This document shows positions 17,334-26,516 of a DNA stretch of 64,000 bases, piece by piece. The stretch covers positions 1 to 64,000 of the forward strand of contig CALVOV010000004.1 in NCBI GenBank assembly GCA_944350385.1, read 5' to 3'. Position 1 is the first letter of the stretch, and each line of letters opens with the position of its first letter. The position numbers were made by a program, and so were the translations under genes. Origin of the DNA: an uncultured Bacilli bacterium (GTDB lineage Bacteria; Bacillota_I; Bacilli_A; RF39; UBA660). The notes beneath the pieces are model-generated. The model was not told where the DNA came from. It did no database searches and saw only the letters and a program-made list of their open reading frames with translations.

Positions 17334-17374
17334 AATCCCTCCTATTTATAAATATTATACAATAATAATCATAA

Positions 17375-17402
17375 ATAAAAAAGAAAAACTCCAAAAGGAG
17401 TC
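17375..17402 (-). terminator. Terminator of the first camelysin-like gene
   Basis: Stem GACTCC / GGAGTT (one G-T pair) with a TTTT loop and TTTCTTTTTT on the minus strand. Confidence 0.8.
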
Positions 17403-17419
17403 AATAATAAAATATTAGA

Positions 17420-17992
17420 TTAATCAGTATTCAAAACTATCTCTTTAGCAGTATTATCTGCTTGAACATAAACAATCGAAATACTTAAAGATAAATCAAC
17501 AATATTAGTTGGCAAATCATTACCAGATAAATCATCATTATATTTAACAGTAATCAACAACTTTAACGACTCACCTGCTTTTAACCTATCATTCGCATTA
17601 ATTTCACTACCATCACTATACATAATATCAAAGTTAACATACTTTTCTTGTTCAGATGTAAGTTTGGATTTAATAACATCCAATATCATTGCATCAATCG
17701 TTCCATCATTTACTACATCAATAGTGAAAGTATATTCATCCGAAGGAACTTTTAAGACTGGATTAAATGATATTTCGATACTATCTTCAACAACAATAGG
17801 CAACTCAGATGAAGTAGTATTAGTTAACATTTCTAAATTTTCAAAATGAATATTCCACGTATTTTTAGGTATATGGGTAATACTAAATATATCCAAATTA
17901 GAAGTATAATAAGAATACCCAATAGACACAACCATAATTAATATAAATACTATTAACAAAATACTTTTCCTATTTAAATTATTCATCACCAT
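17420..17992 (-). CDS. Camelysin/TasA-like exported beta-sandwich protein (copy 1)
   Basis: A 190-residue protein with an N-terminal signal or anchor helix (about 10-30, ending GYSYYTS). The secreted beta-rich domain carries NTWNIHF, VPSDEYTFTIDVVNDGTIDAM, LTSEQEKY and KAGESLKLLITVKY, ending in IVYVQA. The pattern resembles TasA/CalY (M73-type) matrix-fibre proteins, which Bacillus processes with SipW. No sipW is in the window. The protein at 48219-48818 shares the same blocks in the same order and is a clear paralogue. No LPXTG motif is present. A weak AGGA precedes the first ATG, so the start is less certain than the body. Confidence 0.6.
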   Translation of the reverse strand: MVMNNLNRKSILLIVFILIMVVSIGYSYYTSNLDIFSITHIPKNTWNIHFENLEMLTNTTSSELPIVVEDSIEISFNPVLKVPSDEYTFTIDVVNDGTIDAMILDVIKSKLTSEQEKYVNFDIMYSDGSEINANDRLKAGESLKLLITVKYNDDLSGNDLPTNIVDLSLSISIVYVQADNTAKEIVLNTD

Positions 17993-18034
17993 ATTATTAT
18001 ATCCTAGTTATTTTATTTTAATCATTATTTTTAA

Positions 18035-18292
18035 TTATCTTTCTTCCAAATATTTGATAAGAGCTCTAGCTATTTGATCAGGACATGAAGTATTTTTATT
18101 TAAACAAGTAATACCAGATAACTTAACTATAACATCTTCAACTTTCATACCCCTTATCAAAGAATTAATGCCTTTTAAATTACCATTGCAACCTCCTGTC
18201 ACAACTAAATTTTCAATAACATTTGTTTTAGGATCTATATCAAAAAGTATTTCTCTTGAACAAACTCCTTGTGGATTAAATCTATATTCCAT
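18035..18292 (-). CDS. TIGR03905-type TSCPD-domain protein
   Basis: An 85-residue protein matching the stand-alone TSCPD family. It begins MEYRFNPQGVCSREI, has VVTGGCNGNLKGI in the middle, and ends with the name-giving TSCPDQIARAL segment. TSCPD domains otherwise occur at the C-terminus of B12-dependent ribonucleotide reductases and in NrdR-linked proteins. The function of the small free-standing form is unknown. TGATATAAT at about 18312-18320 supplies an extended -10, and GAGGTG precedes the ATG. Confidence 0.88.
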   Translation of the reverse strand: MEYRFNPQGVCSREILFDIDPKTNVIENLVVTGGCNGNLKGINSLIRGMKVEDVIVKLSGITCLNKNTSCPDQIARALIKYLEER

Positions 18293-18322
18293 ATACTACA
18301 CCTCAATATAAATTATATCATA

Positions 18323-18344
18323 AATTAAAAAGGCTAAAAAGCCT
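18323..18344 (-). terminator. Terminator of the histidine kinase array
   Basis: Stem AGGCT / AGCCT with a TTTT loop and TTTTAATTT on the minus strand. The last kinase stop codon overlaps it. Confidence 0.75.
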
Positions 18345-20382
18345 ATAAAATTTCTTCTGAATCATCAGAAATATTAGAATCATTTGATAAAAATTTACCT
18401 AAAACATCAAAAAGAGATCTTTTACTAATTGGTTTAGCTATATATTCATCAAAACCATCTTCCAAATATTTTTCACGTGCTCCATTCATCGCATCAGCAG
18501 TTAAAGCTATAATTGGAGTATTAAAATCAACTTTTTCCTTTAATTTTTTCATAGTTTCTACACCATTCATTTCCGGCATCATGATATCCATAAATATTAA
18601 ATCATATTTTTTCTGATCTATAATATTCAAACATTCAGATCCACTATTAGCCATATCAACATCAAAATTAAATTCTAATAACATTTTTGATGCTACTTTC
18701 AAATTAATTTTATTATCATCAACAACTAATACTTTACGATGATTTCCATTGAAGTTTATAGATGAAGCATCCTCAATTATAGAGGAAATCGAATTATCAA
18801 TTAAAGAAGAGTTTTCTTTATGAATATTGTTATCTCCTACATTAGTAGTAGATGGATTTTTTTCAATAACTTGTGCTGAATCTTTAGCATCAGGAATTGA
18901 AAAAGAATTATCATTTACTTTTACACTTTCTACAATATCACCTGTAGAATTATCAGTTATAATTCGTTGAGAAATAGTAACTGTAAATGTTGATCCTTGG
19001 CCAAGAAGACTATCAACAGAAATTGTACCATTTAACAATTCAACTAATGCTTTTGTGATAGCTAAACCTAAACCAGTTCCAGAAATATCTGAATCCTTAT
19101 CTTGCTCTAATCTATTAAATTTATCATATAATTTTTTTTGTTGTTCTACACTTATTCCACGACCTGTATCTTTTACAGTTATTGTTAATTCACATTTATC
19201 TTTTTTATTTTTACAAAAAACATCAAAATCAACAAATCCCTTTTCTGTATATTTAATAGCGTTAGTCAACAAATTAGAAATAATCTGTCTTAACTTCTCT
19301 TTATCACCATATAAAGCTTTAGGTAATTCTGGAACAAAATATGTCCTTATTTCAATAGGTTTAGTTCCAACTCTTATTTTCATCAAATTAGCTAAAGAAT
19401 TAAAAACATCAATAGGATTATATGTACATTCTACAATCTCCATTTGATTAGCTTCTAACTTGTTAATATCTAAAATTCCATTAACAATCTCTAACAAATT
19501 TTGTGATGCAATAAATACATCATTAGCATCTTTTTTTACAGAATCTAAGTTATCAGCCTCTTTAATCATTTGAGATAATCCAACAATAGTATTAAGTGGT
19601 GTTCTTATCTCATGTGACATACTACTTAAAAAATCTGTTTTTGCGTTATTCGACTTTTCAGCTTGTTCTTTAGCTAATTCCAATTTGTTTACCAACTTTA
19701 AATCAGGATTTTCAATGGTATGATACATTACATATGTCATTAAAGTTACAATAACAACGATAGGACATAAAGCAGGAAATAATATCGTTATAACTATATC
19801 AATAACAATTAAAATTATAAAAATAATAAATGGTGCTATTTTTACAAAGTCCACACTTTTTCGATTGACAGTCAAAAAAGTAAAACAACAAATTAACATA
19901 AGCGCATCAATAAAATACCAATAATAAGAAGAAATTCCACCCAAGTACATTCCGCCAGGAACATGAATTGTTTCTCCAGGTGCTAATAATTGTCCTAACA
20001 TAAATATTACTAAAACTACTACAATAATTCTCTTTATTTTTTTTTCATTATTATATATTTTTTGCATCAATTCTTCATTTTTTTCGATAGAAACAATAAT
20101 TATATAGCATAAAGTAAAGAAGAAATAAAACAAAAGGAAACTTAGGTGTATAGCAGATATAAAATTAAATAGCCAATAAATACGAAAAAAATACGCAACC
20201 AACAAATATAGAAGATGACAATGTAAATCTAAAAAATTCCACAAAAGCATTTGTGTATAAATTTTATTTTCATAATTAACTACTTTTTTCTTTGAAAGAT
20301 ATACTGCAGCTAAAAAATCAAAGAAGAATATTGCAACTATATTAATTGCAATATTAATTGGCATAATACTTAAGTCTTCCAC
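18343..20382 (-). CDS. 7-TM hybrid histidine kinase (array member 7)
   Basis: A 679-residue hybrid kinase with a seven-TM sensor (about 1-230), a short coil, and a HisKA domain with His257 in SMSHEIRTPLN. The HATPase shows an N-box (NLLTNAIKYTE), DTGRGI and GTGLGLAITKAL. A Ser/Asn-rich linker precedes the REC domain with VVDDN, phospho-acceptor Asp599 in FMDIMMP, ALTADA and AKPIS. It ends SEEIL, the tail shared by most array members. The frame is open to a TTG at 20400, but AGGTGG stands five bases before the GTG at 20380-20382, so I start there. It lies 20 bases after the previous kinase stop, which suggests coupled translation. It is the last gene of the array and has the most divergent sensor. 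Confidence 0.88.
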   Translation of the reverse strand: MEDLSIMPINIAINIVAIFFFDFLAAVYLSKKKVVNYENKIYTQMLLWNFLDLHCHLLYLLVAYFFRIYWLFNFISAIHLSFLLFYFFFTLCYIIIVSIEKNEELMQKIYNNEKKIKRIIVVVLVIFMLGQLLAPGETIHVPGGMYLGGISSYYWYFIDALMLICCFTFLTVNRKSVDFVKIAPFIIFIILIVIDIVITILFPALCPIVVIVTLMTYVMYHTIENPDLKLVNKLELAKEQAEKSNNAKTDFLSSMSHEIRTPLNTIVGLSQMIKEADNLDSVKKDANDVFIASQNLLEIVNGILDINKLEANQMEIVECTYNPIDVFNSLANLMKIRVGTKPIEIRTYFVPELPKALYGDKEKLRQIISNLLTNAIKYTEKGFVDFDVFCKNKKDKCELTITVKDTGRGISVEQQKKLYDKFNRLEQDKDSDISGTGLGLAITKALVELLNGTISVDSLLGQGSTFTVTISQRIITDNSTGDIVESVKVNDNSFSIPDAKDSAQVIEKNPSTTNVGDNNIHKENSSLIDNSISSIIEDASSINFNGNHRKVLVVDDNKINLKVASKMLLEFNFDVDMANSGSECLNIIDQKKYDLIFMDIMMPEMNGVETMKKLKEKVDFNTPIIALTADAMNGAREKYLEDGFDEYIAKPISKRSLFDVLGKFLSNDSNISDDSEEIL

Positions 20383-20403
20383 AATACCACCTACATTCAA
20401 TTT

Positions 20404-22563
20404 TTAAAGTATTTCTTCATTGTTATCATTGTTTTCTTTTTTATCAATTAATTGGATATCCTTTAAATCAACATATTTATTAAGAATTGTTTCCAAAACT
20501 TGCTTAATTATAGGTTTAGAAACATACTCATCAAAACCTGCTGCTAAATATTTTTCACGTGCACCTTCCATAGAGTCAGCAGTAAGAGCAATTACTGGAG
20601 TATTAAAGTTCGATAATGACTTGATTTTTTGCATTGTTTCTACTCCATCCATACCAGGCATCATTATATCCATAAAAATAATATCATATTTATTTGGATT
20701 ATCTTGAAGTTTTTGTAAACATTCAAAGCCACTATGAGCTTGATCAACATTAAATTTAAAATCTGTAAGCATTTTGGATGCCACTTTCAAATTCATATTA
20801 TTATCATCAACAACAAGTAATGCATCCGGTTTATTATTATCAAGAGCTTGTGAAGTATCTGCTAACTGTGATGTAGTATCTTGGGAAAAATTAACTGATT
20901 CTTTTTCGGTTGAAGTACTTTCTAAAGTAACTGCATTAGAAGTCTCTTTATTAATGTCAGCATTTTTAATAGTTGTATCAACACCATTAGACTGTACCTG
21001 TGATACTGTATTAGAGGTTTTATTATCTAAATCATTCCCAGAATGAAGCTCAATCACTACTGAATCTTTTGGCTTTTCTTCTTCTTCTGGCTTTTCTTCT
21101 CCACTTACTTCTTCTTGTATTTCAGCTTCAGTTGCTGCTTGTACTATTCTTTGTGAGAAAATAACTGTAAACGTTGATCCAACACCATATGTACTATCGA
21201 CTATTATTTTACCATTAAATAATTCTACTAAAGATTTAGTAATTGCTAAACCTAAACCTGTTCCTTCTATATCTGAATCTTTATCTTCTTCTAATCTATA
21301 AAACTTAGTAAATAATTTAGGTAGTTGCTCTTTTTTCATTCCTCGTCCTGTATCTTTAACTATTAAATGTAAGTTACATTTATCTTTAGAGTTTTCACAC
21401 TCCACTATAAAATCAACTACACCCTTCTCTGTATATTTCACCGCATTAGTTAATAAATTACTAAGTATTTGTCGTACTTTTTCTTTATCTCCATTTAATA
21501 CAAGTGGTAAATTAGTAGGATAATGTGTACGAAGTTCTAGTGGCTTATCACCAATACGTATTTTTATTAACTTGACTAAATTATCAAATATTTCACGTGG
21601 ATTATAATCAGAATCTATCATTTCCATCTTATTTGCTTCTAATTTATTAATATCTAAAATTCCGTTTACTAATTCTAATAAGTTTTGAGAAGCAACTAAA
21701 ATATCTTTTGAATCTTGATGAATCTCCTCTAAATTATTATTTTCATTTATCATTTGAGAAAGTCCAACTATTGCGTTAAGTGGTGTTCTTATTTCATGTG
21801 ACATACTACTTAAGAAATCTGTTTTTGCATTATTAGATTTTTCTGCTTGACTTCTTGCTAACTCAAGAGAAGCAATCAACTTTAAATCTGGGTTATCAAT
21901 AGTATGATACATAACAAAACAAGTTAAAGTTAAAGATATTGAAGCTGGACAATATGCTGGATCGATAAAATTAGTAAGTAAAGTAATAAATTCTAAAAAG
22001 GCTACTATTAAGAATGGTAGAATTTTTTTCTTATCTATTAATTTTCTATTCATATAAATAATAGGGAACATTACTCCACATACACCAAAACCCACAACCA
22101 TTGATGTTCCCAAAGATCCTGGTCCATTAGCATGATTAATATAACCATCAGGTCTATATACCCATTCCAGCGGTAAAATAAATTGAAATAATGCAACCAA
22201 CAATAATACAAAAATTAATATTCTAGAAATCAATTTATGTTTTTGTTTATAAAATTCTGTCCAAACTTTATTATTTTCTATCGCAATTAAAATTACATAA
22301 TAACCAATAAAAATGAAAAAATATAAAATGCCTAAATAAGAAGCTCTTCTAAAAAAACTAATTACTGCCATATTATCAGCCATATAATAACACACTAAAT
22401 AATAAATCAACTCATTAAATACTAATAAAGCAGCACAAGCCATCATATATGGAAATATTCTTGTATCTGTATTTTTTATACTTTTTTTAGAATAATATAA
22501 AATTATTAAAAATATAAGGAAACATATACATACAAAATTTAATGTGATTCCATAAACGTTCAT
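20404..22563 (-). CDS. 7-TM hybrid histidine kinase (array member 6)
   Basis: A 719-residue hybrid kinase. Seven TM helices occupy about 5-225. The H-box His is residue 256 in SMSHEIRTPLN, followed by the N-box NLLTNAVKYTEKG, DTGRGM and GTGLGLAITKSL. A long Glu/Ser/Thr-rich linker (about 480-590) leads to the REC domain with VVDDNN, Asp632 in FMDIMMP, ALTADS and SKPI. It ends NEEIL. The kinase core is identical to that of member 5 over 842 bp, while the sensor differs at many positions. It is preceded by a 109-base gap with possible promoter elements and a TACTAT / ATAGTA inverted repeat near 22590. No DNA-binding or enzymatic output domain is attached. Confidence 0.92.
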   Translation of the reverse strand: MNVYGITLNFVCICFLIFLIILYYSKKSIKNTDTRIFPYMMACAALLVFNELIYYLVCYYMADNMAVISFFRRASYLGILYFFIFIGYYVILIAIENNKVWTEFYKQKHKLISRILIFVLLLVALFQFILPLEWVYRPDGYINHANGPGSLGTSMVVGFGVCGVMFPIIYMNRKLIDKKKILPFLIVAFLEFITLLTNFIDPAYCPASISLTLTCFVMYHTIDNPDLKLIASLELARSQAEKSNNAKTDFLSSMSHEIRTPLNAIVGLSQMINENNNLEEIHQDSKDILVASQNLLELVNGILDINKLEANKMEMIDSDYNPREIFDNLVKLIKIRIGDKPLELRTHYPTNLPLVLNGDKEKVRQILSNLLTNAVKYTEKGVVDFIVECENSKDKCNLHLIVKDTGRGMKKEQLPKLFTKFYRLEEDKDSDIEGTGLGLAITKSLVELFNGKIIVDSTYGVGSTFTVIFSQRIVQAATEAEIQEEVSGEEKPEEEEKPKDSVVIELHSGNDLDNKTSNTVSQVQSNGVDTTIKNADINKETSNAVTLESTSTEKESVNFSQDTTSQLADTSQALDNNKPDALLVVDDNNMNLKVASKMLTDFKFNVDQAHSGFECLQKLQDNPNKYDIIFMDIMMPGMDGVETMQKIKSLSNFNTPVIALTADSMEGAREKYLAAGFDEYVSKPIIKQVLETILNKYVDLKDIQLIDKKENNDNNEEIL
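21116..21957 (-). repeat. 842-bp direct repeat, copy A (kinase core of member 6)
   Basis: Base-for-base identical, as far as I can read, to 22788-23629 (offset 1672). It covers the end of the last TM, HisKA and HATPase regions. Identity breaks off sharply on both sides. Confidence 0.9.
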
Positions 22564-22672
22564 TATTTTACCACCTATCCACTATATTCTACTATATATA
22601 CAATAGTATCATACAATATAAAAATAATAAATACAAAAATAATATAATTTTATAATTATCTTACATTTAAAA

Positions 22673-24235
22673 TTAAATTATATCTATAGTATCTTTTTCA
22701 CTATTATTCAAATTGTTATCTTCATTTCCAGAATGAAGCTCAATTACTACTGAATCTTTTGGCTTTTCTTCTTCACTTACTTCCTCGTGTATTTCAGCTT
22801 CAGTTGCTGCTTGTACTATTCTTTGTGAGAAAATAACTGTAAACGTTGATCCAACACCATATGTACTATCGACTATTATTTTACCATTAAATAATTCTAC
22901 TAAAGATTTAGTAATTGCTAAACCTAAACCTGTTCCTTCTATATCTGAATCTTTATCTTCTTCTAATCTATAAAACTTAGTAAATAATTTAGGTAGTTGC
23001 TCTTTTTTCATTCCTCGTCCTGTATCTTTAACTATTAAATGTAAGTTACATTTATCTTTAGAGTTTTCACACTCCACTATAAAATCAACTACACCCTTCT
23101 CTGTATATTTCACCGCATTAGTTAATAAATTACTAAGTATTTGTCGTACTTTTTCTTTATCTCCATTTAATACAAGTGGTAAATTAGTAGGATAATGTGT
23201 ACGAAGTTCTAGTGGCTTATCACCAATACGTATTTTTATTAACTTGACTAAATTATCAAATATTTCACGTGGATTATAATCAGAATCTATCATTTCCATC
23301 TTATTTGCTTCTAATTTATTAATATCTAAAATTCCGTTTACTAATTCTAATAAGTTTTGAGAAGCAACTAAAATATCTTTTGAATCTTGATGAATCTCCT
23401 CTAAATTATTATTTTCATTTATCATTTGAGAAAGTCCAACTATTGCGTTAAGTGGTGTTCTTATTTCATGTGACATACTACTTAAGAAATCTGTTTTTGC
23501 ATTATTAGATTTTTCTGCTTGACTTCTTGCTAACTCAAGAGAAGCAATCAACTTTAAATCTGGGTTATCAATAGTATGATACATAACAAAACAAGTTAAA
23601 GTTAAAGATATTGAAGCTGGACAATATGCCGGATCAATAAAATTAGTAAGTAAAGTAATCAACTCTAAAACAGCAACGATTATAAATGGTAAAATTTTCT
23701 TTTTATTAATTAATTTTCTATTAATATAAATGATTGGAAGCATAATACCACCTACACCAAACCCTACTGTCATGCCTATACCTAATGAAGCTGGTCCATA
23801 AGCATTATTAATATAACCATCAGGTCTATATACCCATTCTATCGGTAAAATAAATTGAAATAATGCAACCAACAATAATACAAAAATTAATATTCTAGAA
23901 ATCAATTTATGTTTTGCTTTGTAAAACTCTGTCCAAACTTTATTATTTTCTATCGCAATTAAAATCACATAATATCCAATAAAAATGAAGAAATACATAA
24001 CGCCTAAATAAGAAGCTCTTCTAAAGAAGCTAATTACTGCCATATTATCAGCCATATAATAACATACTAAATAATAAATTAACTCATTGAATACTAATAA
24101 GACAGCACAATACATCATATATGGAAATATTATAGTATCAGTATTTTTTATACTTCTCTTTGAATAATATAAAATTATCAAAAATATAAGAAAACATATA
24201 CATACAAAATTTAAAGTTACACCATAAACATTCAT
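22673..24235 (-). CDS. 7-TM histidine kinase without receiver domain (array member 5)
   Basis: A 520-residue kinase with the same seven-TM sensor type and a complete HisKA/HATPase core (His256, all N, G1, F and G2 boxes). It stops shortly after the catalytic domain with an acidic tail ending TIDII. The core is identical at DNA level to member 6. Compared with that neighbour, the linker and REC domain are missing while a C-terminal tail of the array type remains. It must pass its phosphoryl group in trans, perhaps to REC domains of sister kinases, or else act as a heterodimer partner. GAGGTGA precedes the ATG. Confidence 0.9.
   Translation of the reverse strand: MNVYGVTLNFVCICFLIFLIILYYSKRSIKNTDTIIFPYMMYCAVLLVFNELIYYLVCYYMADNMAVISFFRRASYLGVMYFFIFIGYYVILIAIENNKVWTEFYKAKHKLISRILIFVLLLVALFQFILPIEWVYRPDGYINNAYGPASLGIGMTVGFGVGGIMLPIIYINRKLINKKKILPFIIVAVLELITLLTNFIDPAYCPASISLTLTCFVMYHTIDNPDLKLIASLELARSQAEKSNNAKTDFLSSMSHEIRTPLNAIVGLSQMINENNNLEEIHQDSKDILVASQNLLELVNGILDINKLEANKMEMIDSDYNPREIFDNLVKLIKIRIGDKPLELRTHYPTNLPLVLNGDKEKVRQILSNLLTNAVKYTEKGVVDFIVECENSKDKCNLHLIVKDTGRGMKKEQLPKLFTKFYRLEEDKDSDIEGTGLGLAITKSLVELFNGKIIVDSTYGVGSTFTVIFSQRIVQAATEAEIHEEVSEEEKPKDSVVIELHSGNEDNNLNNSEKDTIDII
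22788..23629 (-). repeat. 842-bp direct repeat, copy B (kinase core of member 5)
   Basis: Partner of 21116-21957; see that entry. The flanking sensor-coding DNA differs at both silent and replacement positions. Confidence 0.9.
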
Positions 24236-24278
24236 AAATATTCACCTCGCATATTGAATACCTAATTTATTTATTTAT

Positions 24279-26441
24279 TTATTTATTTGCTAAGTCAATA
24301 TCATCTATTGCAACATATTTACCAAGTACTTCTTCCAAAACTTGTTTGATAATAGGCTTTGATATATATTCATCAAATCCCACTGCTAAGTATTTTTCAC
24401 GAGATCCATCCATTGAATCAGCGGTTAATGCAATAACAGGAGTATTAAAATCTTTCATATTACGAAGTCTATTCAATGTTTCAACTCCATCCATTTCAGG
24501 CATCATAATATCCATAAAAATAATATCATACTTATTCTTATCACTTTCGATTTTTTGTAAGCATTCAAGACCACTATGAGCCATATCAACATTAAAATGA
24601 AGATCTTCAAGCATTTTAGATGCAACTTTTAAATTCATTCGATTATCATCAACAACCAGTAAAATATTACTTTCATCTTTTTCACTTGTAGAGCTTTGTT
24701 TAACTTGACTAGTAGTCAAATTAGTATCATTTGATATATTTTCATTTTTATTTGAGTTTGAATTATCTTCTTTATGAATCTGTTCATTTTCCTCAATTTT
24801 AGTAACAACATTGTTTTCTTCTTGAGAATTTGTGTTACTTACCTCTGAATTATCAATAGAAACAGTAGGAATATTTTTTTCTATCCTAATATCAGTATCT
24901 TCACTATTGCTTTTTGTATCGTTATCAGATACATTCTTATTTTCAACTTCAGAATTTGATAATGTTTTTTCTGAAATATCACTTTGTTCAAGATTGTTTA
25001 TTTCACTAGAATTATCTTCCATTATTTTCTGGGTTAATTTAACTGTAAAAGTACTTCCCTCACCATATACACTTTCAACTGAAATTGTACCATTAAACAA
25101 TTCTACTAATGATTTAGTAATAGCCAATCCCAAGCCAGTTCCTTCGATATCTGTATCTTTATCTTCTTCTAATCTATTAAATTTAGTAAATAACTTAGGT
25201 ATTTGTTCTTCTTTAATACCGCGTCCAGTATCTTTAACAATTATAGTTAAATTACAATGATCACTTTCATTTACACAAATTACTCTAAATTCAATAACAC
25301 CTTTTTCAGTATATTTAACTGCATTAGTTAAAAGATTAGATATAATCTGTTTTATTTTTTCTCTATCACCATATAATTGAGCTGGAAGATTATCATCATA
25401 AAAAGTACGAAGTTCTAATGGTTTACTACCTATACGAATATTCATCAATTTAACCAACTCATTAAATACTGTTCTAGGGTTATAATTTGATTCAACTATA
25501 TCCATCTTATTTGCTTCAATTTTATTTATATCTAAAATACCATTAACTATTTCTAATAGATTTTGTGATGCTACTAAAATGTCTTTTGAATCAGCATGAA
25601 TTTCTTTAATATTATCACTAGTCTCTATCATTTCTGACAAACCAACTATTGCGTTAAGTGGTGTTCTTATCTCATGTGACATACTACTTAAGAAATCACT
25701 TTTAGCATTATTGGCCCTTTCAGCTTGATTTTTAGCATATTCAAGTTTTGCTATAGTCTTTAAATCTGGATTTTCAATAGTAAAATACATCAAGAAACAA
25801 GTTATTGTAAGTGAAAACGAAGCAAGACATAAAGATAAATCAATAGAATTAACTATAAAAGTAACAACTTCTAATAAAGCAACAATATAAAAAGGAAAAA
25901 TCTTTTTTTTATCAATAGTTTTCCTATTAATAATTATAGTAGGAATAACTATAGCAAGTAAAATAGTAACAACAATTATTGTCAATAGATTAGATGCTGG
26001 ACCATCCATATAATCTATACTACCATCTGCTTTATAAAAGAAATCAAGACGCATTGTGAATTGAAAATATCCCATTAAAAATATTGAAACTAAAAGAATC
26101 TTAAATATAAAATCTCTATAATTATTATATTTTTCTAACCATTTTTTATTTTTTTCAATAGCAATAGAAAAAATATAATAGCCAAGAGCTAAAAAGAAAA
26201 GCAACATAAAATATAAAGAAAGTCTTTTCATTATTTCAATTATAAATAAATCATTTGGCATCATATAGGCAAATAAAATGTATAAGATTTCAAAAAATAT
26301 TATAAAAAAATTACATAACAAAATATATCTATAAATTCTATTATCAATATTATTTGCATTCTTTTTAGAAAAATATATGAGCAATAAAAATATAAAAAAA
26401 CCAATACAAACTGAATTTAAAGTTAAGCCAACAATATCCAT
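24279..26441 (-). CDS. 7-TM hybrid histidine kinase (array member 4)
   Basis: A 720-residue hybrid kinase. The seven-TM sensor spans about 5-230. His256 lies in SMSHEIRTPLN, the HATPase motifs are intact, and a linker of about 110 residues rich in Asn, Ser, Glu and Thr precedes the REC domain with VVDDNR, Asp644 in FMDIMMP, ALTADS and SKPI. It is the only array member whose C-terminus (IDDIDLANK) lacks the acidic-Ile-Leu tail; it ends just after the REC domain. The start is the ATG preceded by GAGGGTG; the longer frame from 26474 lacks a ribosome site and would displace the first TM. Confidence 0.9.
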   Translation of the reverse strand: MDIVGLTLNSVCIGFFIFLLLIYFSKKNANNIDNRIYRYILLCNFFIIFFEILYILFAYMMPNDLFIIEIMKRLSLYFMLLFFLALGYYIFSIAIEKNKKWLEKYNNYRDFIFKILLVSIFLMGYFQFTMRLDFFYKADGSIDYMDGPASNLLTIIVVTILLAIVIPTIIINRKTIDKKKIFPFYIVALLEVVTFIVNSIDLSLCLASFSLTITCFLMYFTIENPDLKTIAKLEYAKNQAERANNAKSDFLSSMSHEIRTPLNAIVGLSEMIETSDNIKEIHADSKDILVASQNLLEIVNGILDINKIEANKMDIVESNYNPRTVFNELVKLMNIRIGSKPLELRTFYDDNLPAQLYGDREKIKQIISNLLTNAVKYTEKGVIEFRVICVNESDHCNLTIIVKDTGRGIKEEQIPKLFTKFNRLEEDKDTDIEGTGLGLAITKSLVELFNGTISVESVYGEGSTFTVKLTQKIMEDNSSEINNLEQSDISEKTLSNSEVENKNVSDNDTKSNSEDTDIRIEKNIPTVSIDNSEVSNTNSQEENNVVTKIEENEQIHKEDNSNSNKNENISNDTNLTTSQVKQSSTSEKDESNILLVVDDNRMNLKVASKMLEDLHFNVDMAHSGLECLQKIESDKNKYDIIFMDIMMPEMDGVETLNRLRNMKDFNTPVIALTADSMDGSREKYLAVGFDEYISKPIIKQVLEEVLGKYVAIDDIDLANK

Positions 26442-26516
26442 AATTAAGACACCCTCTTTATCATTATCATACAATAATAATGTACCACTTTTTTATAATT
26501 TTGAAAATAACAAAAA

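Noticed and set aside
24832-25260. Plus-strand ORFs opposite the kinase genes (also near 19055, 20420, 28100-29465, 31315)
   Set aside because: They are antisense shadows of conserved HATPase/REC coding DNA, with no ribosome sites and the same pattern recurring in each paralogue.
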